The notes under the pieces were generated by a model. That model made no database searches. It was given only the letters and a program-made list of their open reading frames with translations, and was not told where the DNA came from. Position numbers and translations under genes: made by a program. From contig JALXDT010000292.1 in assembly GCA_027070475.1 (NCBI GenBank), positions 1 to 12,164 on the forward strand: 12,164 nt of DNA, given 5' to 3'. Of this stretch, positions 7,484 to 12,164 are shown in pieces (positions within the stretch are counted from its first letter, which is position 1; each line of letters begins with the position of its first letter). Source of the stretch: Candidatus Aminicenantota bacterium. GTDB taxonomy: Bacteria > Acidobacteriota > Aminicenantia > JAMOAD01.

Positions 7484-8623
7484 ATGAAAATAATAGTTTT
7501 GGGTGCTGGCCTTGTAGGGACTCCGATGGCGGTGGATCTTGCTAAAAATGGGAACTATCAGGTTAGTGTGGCTGATATAAACTCTGAAACTTTGAAAAAA
7601 ATTGAAACTAAATATCCTATATCAACTATAAAAAAAGATCTTTCAAAACCTTCCAATATAAAATCTATTATTGGTGATTATGATTTGGTTATCAATGCAT
7701 TACCCGGTTTTTTGGGCTTTCAGGCCTTGAAGTCAATTATAGAGGAAAGGAAAAATGTTGTGGATATAGCTTTTTATCCGGAAGACCCCTTTGAACTGGA
7801 TAATTTGGCAAAGAAAAACAAGGTAATAGCAGTGGTTGATTGCGGAGTTTCTCCCGGAATGAGCAATATCTTAATAGGCTATGTTAATGAAATTCTGGAT
7901 AAAACAGAAAAAGCTCTTATTTTGGTTGGAGGTTTACCTCAGAAAAGGGTATGGCCTTATGAATATAAAGCTGTGTTTTCTCCTCTTGATGTTATAGAGG
8001 AATATACCCGCCCGGCTCGATATAAAGAAAAGAGGGAGCTTGTTGTAAAACCTGCTCTTTCGGATGTTGAATTGATTGATTTTGAAAGGATTGGGACTCT
8101 TGAGGCATTTAATAGTGATGGGCTCAGGACACTTCTAAAAACTGTGGATATTCCCAACATTAAGGAAAAGACTCTTCGATATCCGGGGCATGTGGAGAAA
8201 ATAAAGATTTTAAGAGAAACAGGTTTTTTCAGTCAGGATAAGATTGATATTAATGGTGTGAAAATTCGACCTCTAAATCTTACCGCAAAACTTTTGATTC
8301 CAAAGTGGAAGCTTGAGGAGGGAGAAAGAGATTTTACAATAATGAGAGTGATTGTTGAAGGAAAGAAAGAGGGCAAAAAAGTTAAATATACCTATGATTT
8401 GTATGATGAATATGATGAAAAGACGAAAATACATTCAATGGCAAGAGTGACAGGATACACGGCAACTGTTGTTGCTGAAATGATATTGAATGGAATGTAT
8501 AAAAAGATTGGGATTTCTCCCCCTGAGTATATTGGTAAAACACCTGATCTCTTAGCTTTTATTTTAGAAAGATTAAAAAACAAAGGTGTTATTTATCAAC
8601 AAAAGATAGAAAAAGAATCGTAG
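7484..8623 (+). CDS. Saccharopine-dehydrogenase-family oxidoreductase, lysine 6-dehydrogenase-like
   Basis: This 379-residue protein begins with a Rossmann dinucleotide fold: GAGLVG at 7-12 and Asp31 at the end of the second strand, which favours NAD over NADP. The family block DCGVSPGMSNILIGY (119-133) follows, then LVGGLPQ (147-153), a substrate-domain segment around SDVELIDF (193-200), TLEAFNSDG (205-213), and TLRYPGHVEKIK (230-241). This order and the length resemble bacterial L-lysine 6-dehydrogenase, which oxidatively deaminates the lysine side chain to 2-aminoadipate semialdehyde, more than full saccharopine dehydrogenase; this is from recollection of the Geobacillus enzyme, not an alignment. 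Other homologues act on saccharopine or carboxynorspermidine, so the substrate is uncertain. The ATG follows GGAGGTGA (7473-7480) at good spacing. It is monocistronic, with a 33-base gap to the convergent gene on its right, and no lysine pathway gene is adjacent. Confidence 0.85.
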   Translation: MKIIVLGAGLVGTPMAVDLAKNGNYQVSVADINSETLKKIETKYPISTIKKDLSKPSNIKSIIGDYDLVINALPGFLGFQALKSIIEERKNVVDIAFYPEDPFELDNLAKKNKVIAVVDCGVSPGMSNILIGYVNEILDKTEKALILVGGLPQKRVWPYEYKAVFSPLDVIEEYTRPARYKEKRELVVKPALSDVELIDFERIGTLEAFNSDGLRTLLKTVDIPNIKEKTLRYPGHVEKIKILRETGFFSQDKIDINGVKIRPLNLTAKLLIPKWKLEEGERDFTIMRVIVEGKKEGKKVKYTYDLYDEYDEKTKIHSMARVTGYTATVVAEMILNGMYKKIGISPPEYIGKTPDLLAFILERLKNKGVIYQQKIEKES

Positions 8624-8656
8624 AATCTCTTTGATTAAATTTATAAAATCAGACGA

Positions 8657-10366
8657 TTATTCTATACTACTTTCTCTTCCCTTATCATCAACTGCAGTTA
8701 TATAGTATTCATAAGCAATCTTCTTTGTTCCGAGGGATCTGTCATAATATTTAAATTCACTTGCCGGTAAAATTGTTAGATACTTATAGTTTGATAATCC
8801 CTTTTCTCTTCTGTATATTTTATAGTGCGTAATAAAAGCTCCTATCTCACTATTTCTTGGATTTTTATCCCATGTGATTTTATAGAAGTATTCTGTAGTA
8901 AACAGACTTCTGTTTGCAAATAATTCATAATGCTGATTGAGAGGAGAAAAGATTCCTAAAACTTCTATATCTCCGAATGCTGAGTCAGTTGCACCATCAT
9001 CATCTGTGACTGTTAATTTAATGTGATAGGTTCCCTTTTGGGTATAAGTATGGCTGATTGTTTTCCCAAAGCCTACCTTTCCATCTCCGAAACTCCAGCT
9101 ATACTTGACAATTTCTCCATCAGGGTCTCTGGATGCTGAAGCATCAAAATTAACCGTCAGGGGATAAAGTCCTGTTTTAGGATTATAGGTGAATTTTGCA
9201 ATTGGTGGTTTGTTGGGTTCAGGCTCCGGTTCTGGTGATTCTTCGGGTTCAAAATTTGCAAACATAATTTCACCTGTATCTCTGTTTTCCCAGACTAAGG
9301 CAGCTCCTATTTCACTATTGTAATCAATTGAAGGATAAAAGGCATCCTGTTTTGAGGATATTTTAACTGGATCACTCCAATTTTCTCCATTGTATACTGA
9401 ATATACAATGTCTCCATCCTTGTCTTTGTAAGTATATAAAAAGCCGGAACCATAGGCTGTGGAATCCGAGTAGTATTGGTCATGATCTCTTCTCCATCCT
9501 AATCCTACAAACTCTGGATCTTCCCATCCGTCTCTATCTTTTAATGAGGAGTAGTAGGACTTTTCCTGGTAATAGTAAAATCCTACATGGATCTTTCCCC
9601 CGCTTGCAGCAACAGAGGGACGGAAACACCATTTGTTGATCTGATTTACATCATAAGCTTTTCCCCAGTGTCCGTTTCCATCATCCATATTAATCATGGG
9701 TTCTAAAACATCAACTTCCCAGGTACTTTCTTTATTATCCTGCCATACTACAATGATTTCTCCATTATTGCCGGGATACATGTCGAGGTATTTGGAGGTT
9801 CCGTTTGCTGTGTTTGATACATTTACAGCTGCTCCCCATCCTTTACCGGGAGTGTACACTTTTACATAAATATCTGGCATTCTCGGGTTTCCCCTTTGCC
9901 AGGCAACAGCTATCCTTTTGTTTGTTGTTGTTATTATTTTGGGTTTTCCCATATCATATCCACCACTTGGAGACATGGTTATTGATTTTTCCCATCCATC
10001 ATTGTATTCTATAAACTTAATGCAATTACAACCTAAATGGTGCCAGGTTACTACAAATCCACTGTTTTTCCCTCTGAATACATCAGGATATATATTTCCG
10101 CTACTACTTTGATCTGGTAATCTTGCTGGTTTTGTCCAATTTTCTCCTTTTTTTATCGAATAATATACATAGCTTGTACCTCTGATGACTTCCTCCCAGA
10201 CGACCATAATCTTCCCTGTTTGATCAATTGCAACTCTGGGATTTTTTGATTCATAAGAGCTATTGGATATGTTTACAATCTCAAAACTATAGGAAAAGAT
10301 CCCTATTAGTAATAAGAGTATGAATATTATCAACCTTTTTTTAATTTTAAATTTCTTCACCTTCAT
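8657..10366 (-). CDS. Secreted protein: predicted seven-bladed beta-propeller, PKD domain, FN3-like end
   Basis: The 569-residue protein has a Lys-rich start and hydrophobic core (11-25), a signal peptide probably cut near SYS-FE (27/28), so it is exported. Residues ~29-372 contain seven units of about 50 residues, each with a G-x-x-x-V-x-W/F/Y strand starting near 51, 103, 151, 202, 257, 307 and 354. Six of them are followed by a G-x-x-W strand (Trp77, 125, 177, 234, 281, 330). This resembles sialidase-type propellers, but I see no sialidase catalytic set, so binding rather than catalysis is likely. A Pro/Glu linker (373-388) leads to a PKD domain (~386-469, with the SWSFGDG and YTQKGTYHIKLTVTDDDG blocks) and an FN3-like segment (~493-569) ending right at the stop. 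No anchor or sorting tail is visible. The start lacks a good Shine-Dalgarno; 45 bases separate it from the cupin gene, which may be co-transcribed. Confidence 0.85.
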   Translation of the reverse strand: MKVKKFKIKKRLIIFILLLLIGIFSYSFEIVNISNSSYESKNPRVAIDQTGKIMVVWEEVIRGTSYVYYSIKKGENWTKPARLPDQSSSGNIYPDVFRGKNSGFVVTWHHLGCNCIKFIEYNDGWEKSITMSPSGGYDMGKPKIITTTNKRIAVAWQRGNPRMPDIYVKVYTPGKGWGAAVNVSNTANGTSKYLDMYPGNNGEIIVVWQDNKESTWEVDVLEPMINMDDGNGHWGKAYDVNQINKWCFRPSVAASGGKIHVGFYYYQEKSYYSSLKDRDGWEDPEFVGLGWRRDHDQYYSDSTAYGSGFLYTYKDKDGDIVYSVYNGENWSDPVKISSKQDAFYPSIDYNSEIGAALVWENRDTGEIMFANFEPEESPEPEPEPNKPPIAKFTYNPKTGLYPLTVNFDASASRDPDGEIVKYSWSFGDGKVGFGKTISHTYTQKGTYHIKLTVTDDDGATDSAFGDIEVLGIFSPLNQHYELFANRSLFTTEYFYKITWDKNPRNSEIGAFITHYKIYRREKGLSNYKYLTILPASEFKYYDRSLGTKKIAYEYYITAVDDKGRESSIE

Positions 10367-10411
10367 ATATTTATTTTGATTGATAATTTTAGTTTTGTCA
10401 ATTTAAATTGT

Positions 10412-10744
10412 TTATTTTTGTGGTTTAAAATCTTCTCTTTGGGGATAAAACACATCTAATATTATTGAATCATCTTCAAGAGAAAGAACGCCATGTGGGG
10501 TGTTAGACTTTATATAAATGCTATCCCCCTTTTTGACGATTTCCTTTTTCCCATCAATTGTAAATTCAAATTTTCCTTCTAATATATAGCTTATCTGTTC
10601 ATGTTCGTGTTGATGGATCTCTCCTATGGCACCTTTTTCAAATCTCACGTGTACGAGCATAAGAGAACCTCCATGGGCAAGAACCTTTCTGTAAACTCCT
10701 TTACCTCCCTTTTCTTCCTTTATGTTTTCAAGTCTTGCTATCAT
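10412..10744 (-). CDS. Small KdgF-like cupin protein
   Basis: A single-domain cupin of 110 residues from the ATG at 10744. A TTG at 10777 would add 11 residues and overlap the transporter gene by 26 bases; I prefer the ATG, which lies 7 bases after the transporter stop, though its AGGG is unusually close. Motif 1 (HQHEHEQISYILEG, 44-57) and motif 2 (GDSIYIKSNTPHG, 74-86) give likely metal ligands His44, His46, Gln50 and His84. The C-terminal LDVFYPQREDF repeats the Asp-x-Phe-x-x-x-Arg spacing (Asp97, Phe99, Arg103) that I recall as active-site residues of KdgF, which linearises unsaturated uronates from pectin or alginate breakdown. No uronate-pathway gene is visible, so the chemistry is unproven; many related cupins have other roles. 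Cytoplasmic, no signal peptide. Confidence 0.85.
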   Translation of the reverse strand: MIARLENIKEEKGGKGVYRKVLAHGGSLMLVHVRFEKGAIGEIHQHEHEQISYILEGKFEFTIDGKKEIVKKGDSIYIKSNTPHGVLSLEDDSIILDVFYPQREDFKPQK

Positions 10745-10751
10745 TTCCCTT

Positions 10752-12083
10752 TTAGAATAATTTGTAAAGCAGGACAAAAAGGGTAAAGAGGAAGGTAATT
10801 ATTAACATTATATTTCTTCCAAGATTAGCTTTATATTTGCCCATCAAAGATTTTTTATTAACAAAATAAATTATTATAAGCACAGAAAGAGGAGCCAGAA
10901 TAAGATTTCCAGCCATCCCGAGTATAGCTTTTATCAGTGCAGGCAATTTCCAGAATGGTGCTAAAATTCCGGGAACCACAATCCAGAGCATTAAAGCAAT
11001 ATCATAGGTCTTGTTTCCCTCTTTGAATTTCCAATCTTTTCCTAAAATATCAAGTGTAAAATAAACCATGATCATTGCAACTCCGACCATTGTGGTAAAT
11101 GCTGCTGCTAATAATCCCAATGAAAAAATTCTCGGTGCAAGAAAGCTTATAGCTCCTGGAAGAGCGGGGGTAATAACCTGTCCGGCCTGTGCAACAGTTT
11201 CTATTTGAGAAAAGTGTAATCCTCCATTTTGTCCTCTGTACACACTATTTAAAGCTGTTGCTCCGGCGACGACAACCACAATGGAAAAAAGCCCCCATAT
11301 AATGCCAAAATTCTGAACAGATTTCCAGAATGATTTTTTCAGATCTTTTTCCGTATACTCAGCATTTGATGTAAAGTAACCATAGGAAAGAAGTAAAGTG
11401 GCGGGAAGAGCCTGCCCTGCTATTGACATTAATTGAAGAAATCCGCTCCTAACTTTACCCGGTGAACCTACAACAGGTAGATCTTTCGGTATTTTGGGGA
11501 TTAAACCTTTTGCCACTTCAACCCAGATCTTCCAGTCAAGTAATCCTTTTATTGCAACAACTATAAAAGCAAAGAGAATAAAAAGCAAAAGATATGTCAT
11601 TATCTTTTCGATTTTTTTAAATCCCCCGGATGTAACAAGAAAAACTGTGATAATTAAAAGAATGATTGTTGTTATAATAATTCCGGGAGTTGTCTTATTT
11701 GAAGGAGGTAATTTAATACCCAATGAACCATAGGTAGCTTCAACCATCACAGACATCTGTCCCATATTGACCACTATGTTTAATAAAAAAGCTGGGATGA
11801 AAATAAACCAAGCGAGGGTCCAGTGAATCTCATGCTTTATCATCTCTATCATTCCTCTGTGCTTTGACATAATACCGACTCTTGATGCAGAATCCAGAGT
11901 AAAAATGACCATCGGAATAACATATAGAGCTGCCCATAGAAGCTGCATTCTAAACCATGCTCCTGCAAGCAATCTTGTAGCAACAGCACCAGCACCTATC
12001 ATCCCGGCTGCCACGATTGCGGAAGGTCCTATAACATTCTTAAAAAATTTTGTAATGGGATTGTTTTTGATGAAATCTTTCAT
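10752..12083 (-). CDS. NRAMP-family membrane transporter lacking the DPGN and MPH motifs
   Basis: A 443-residue protein with about eleven hydrophobic segments spread over its length, as expected for NRAMP/MntH-type (APC-fold) inner-membrane carriers. TM1 aligns without gaps to MntH: the GP...A...G...AT...AGA...QLLW positions are kept, but the metal-binding DPGN is replaced by Gly30-Ala31-Gly32-Ala33. In the TM6 region (224-243) the MPH motif is also absent, with a Leu/Ser/Tyr-rich stretch instead. The usual Mn2+/Fe2+ ligands (Asp, Asn, Met) are therefore missing, so substrate is unknown; Nramp-related Mg2+ carriers are one precedent for altered sites. The frame extends to an ATG at 12135-12137, but the internal ATG at 12083 directly follows GGAGGAG and starts at the usual family N-terminus. 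The first gene of the minus-strand cluster, it is followed by the cupin 7 bases later. Confidence 0.85.
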   Translation of the reverse strand: MKDFIKNNPITKFFKNVIGPSAIVAAGMIGAGAVATRLLAGAWFRMQLLWAALYVIPMVIFTLDSASRVGIMSKHRGMIEMIKHEIHWTLAWFIFIPAFLLNIVVNMGQMSVMVEATYGSLGIKLPPSNKTTPGIIITTIILLIITVFLVTSGGFKKIEKIMTYLLLFILFAFIVVAIKGLLDWKIWVEVAKGLIPKIPKDLPVVGSPGKVRSGFLQLMSIAGQALPATLLLSYGYFTSNAEYTEKDLKKSFWKSVQNFGIIWGLFSIVVVVAGATALNSVYRGQNGGLHFSQIETVAQAGQVITPALPGAISFLAPRIFSLGLLAAAFTTMVGVAMIMVYFTLDILGKDWKFKEGNKTYDIALMLWIVVPGILAPFWKLPALIKAILGMAGNLILAPLSVLIIIYFVNKKSLMGKYKANLGRNIMLIITFLFTLFVLLYKLF

Positions 12084-12092
12084 CTCTCCTCC
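12084..12092 (-). promoter_or_regulatory. Shine-Dalgarno deciding the transporter start
   Basis: On the minus strand GGAGGAGAG immediately precedes the ATG at 12083, with four bases between GGAGG and the start. The longer in-frame ATG at 12135-12137 has no such site and would lie inside the predicted -35 box, so it cannot be used from that promoter. Confidence 0.85.
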
Positions 12093-12108
12093 TATAATTG
12101 ATTTTTTT

Positions 12109-12137
12109 ATTATAAGACAAAAATTTGTTATAAACAA
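12109..12137 (-). promoter_or_regulatory. Sigma-70-type promoter for the transporter-cupin genes
   Basis: On the minus strand a perfect -10 TATAAT (12109-12114) is preceded, with exactly 17 bases of spacing, by TTGTTT (12132-12137), which matches the strong first half of the -35 consensus. Transcription would start near 12100-12103, giving a short leader of about 20 bases that ends in the strong ribosome site. There is no room for a riboswitch. Confidence 0.6.
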
Positions 12138-12153
12138 GTAATTGACATATGTC
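12125..12153. promoter_or_regulatory. Operator-like palindromes overlapping and upstream of the -35 box
   Basis: Two symmetric elements lie six bases apart. TTGTT-ATA-AACAA (12125-12137) covers the predicted -35 box. GACATATGTC (12144-12153) is a perfect 10-base palindrome just upstream. Repressor or activator binding here would control the transporter promoter. A TTGACA on the + strand (12142-12147) overlaps the second palindrome and could be the -35 of a divergent gene beyond the window, but its -10 would fall past the last base. No known regulator consensus is recognised. Confidence 0.35.
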
Positions 12154-12164
12154 CAAAATAATCT

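Noticed and set aside
8630..8653. Possible bidirectional terminator between the convergent genes
   Set aside because: TTTGATT/AATCAGA gives a 7-bp AU-rich stem with one G-U pair and a 10-base loop, with no adequate T-run on either side.
8657..10366. Propeller protein as an active sialidase
   Set aside because: The repeats resemble BNR-type blades, but I cannot identify the arginine triad, Tyr/Glu pair or intact Asp-box repeats needed for catalysis.
10601..12141. Plus-strand open frames opposite the cupin and transporter genes, and those opposite the propeller gene (9805-10112)
   Set aside because: They are antisense shadows of well-supported genes with no start signals or family features.

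Overview
The window is an AT-rich stretch (roughly one-third G+C by eye) of ordinary-looking bacterial chromosome. It holds nine complete or nearly complete genes and the tail of a tenth. Secreted proteins, a lipoprotein-type signal and a SpoIID-family wall protein indicate a bacterium with an elaborate envelope. Heavy use of AGA/AGG arginine codons and ATA isoleucine codons, with Lys/Glu-rich proteins, would fit a low-GC anaerobe or thermophile. No marker here fixes the phylum. I see no rRNA, tRNA, CRISPR array, integrase, transposase or phage gene.

Left part (1-7115, + strand) is one tight co-directional block: the end of a TPR-like protein, an iron-type alcohol dehydrogenase, a SpoIID/LytB-domain lipoprotein, an alpha/beta hydrolase, TruB (tRNA pseudouridine-55 synthase) and a RecD2-type helicase. 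Neighbouring genes overlap by 1-4 bases or are separated by 16-28 bases, so the block is probably a single operon. It mixes housekeeping (tRNA modification, DNA repair) with envelope and metabolic functions and has no obvious single pathway theme.

Middle part (7116-7483) is the only sizeable non-coding stretch. It carries a short motif just after the helicase stop codon, a perfect 15-bp-stem hairpin that looks like a dispersed intergenic repeat, and the leader of the next gene. That gene (7484-8623, +) is a stand-alone saccharopine-dehydrogenase-family enzyme that most resembles lysine 6-dehydrogenase.

Right part (8657-12083, - strand) converges on the dehydrogenase. Read in its own direction it runs: an NRAMP-fold transporter lacking the classical metal-binding motifs, a small KdgF-like cupin 7 bases downstream, and a secreted protein with a predicted seven-bladed beta-propeller, a PKD domain and an FN3-like end. 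A good sigma-70-type promoter lies upstream of the transporter and overlaps operator-like palindromes.

Nothing here makes a convincing case for an undescribed defence, mobile or biosynthetic system. The points most worth a second look are the motif-less NRAMP homologue and its cupin partner, the large insertion inside the SpoIID domain, the internal repeat architecture of the secreted propeller protein, and the dispersed repeat elements.
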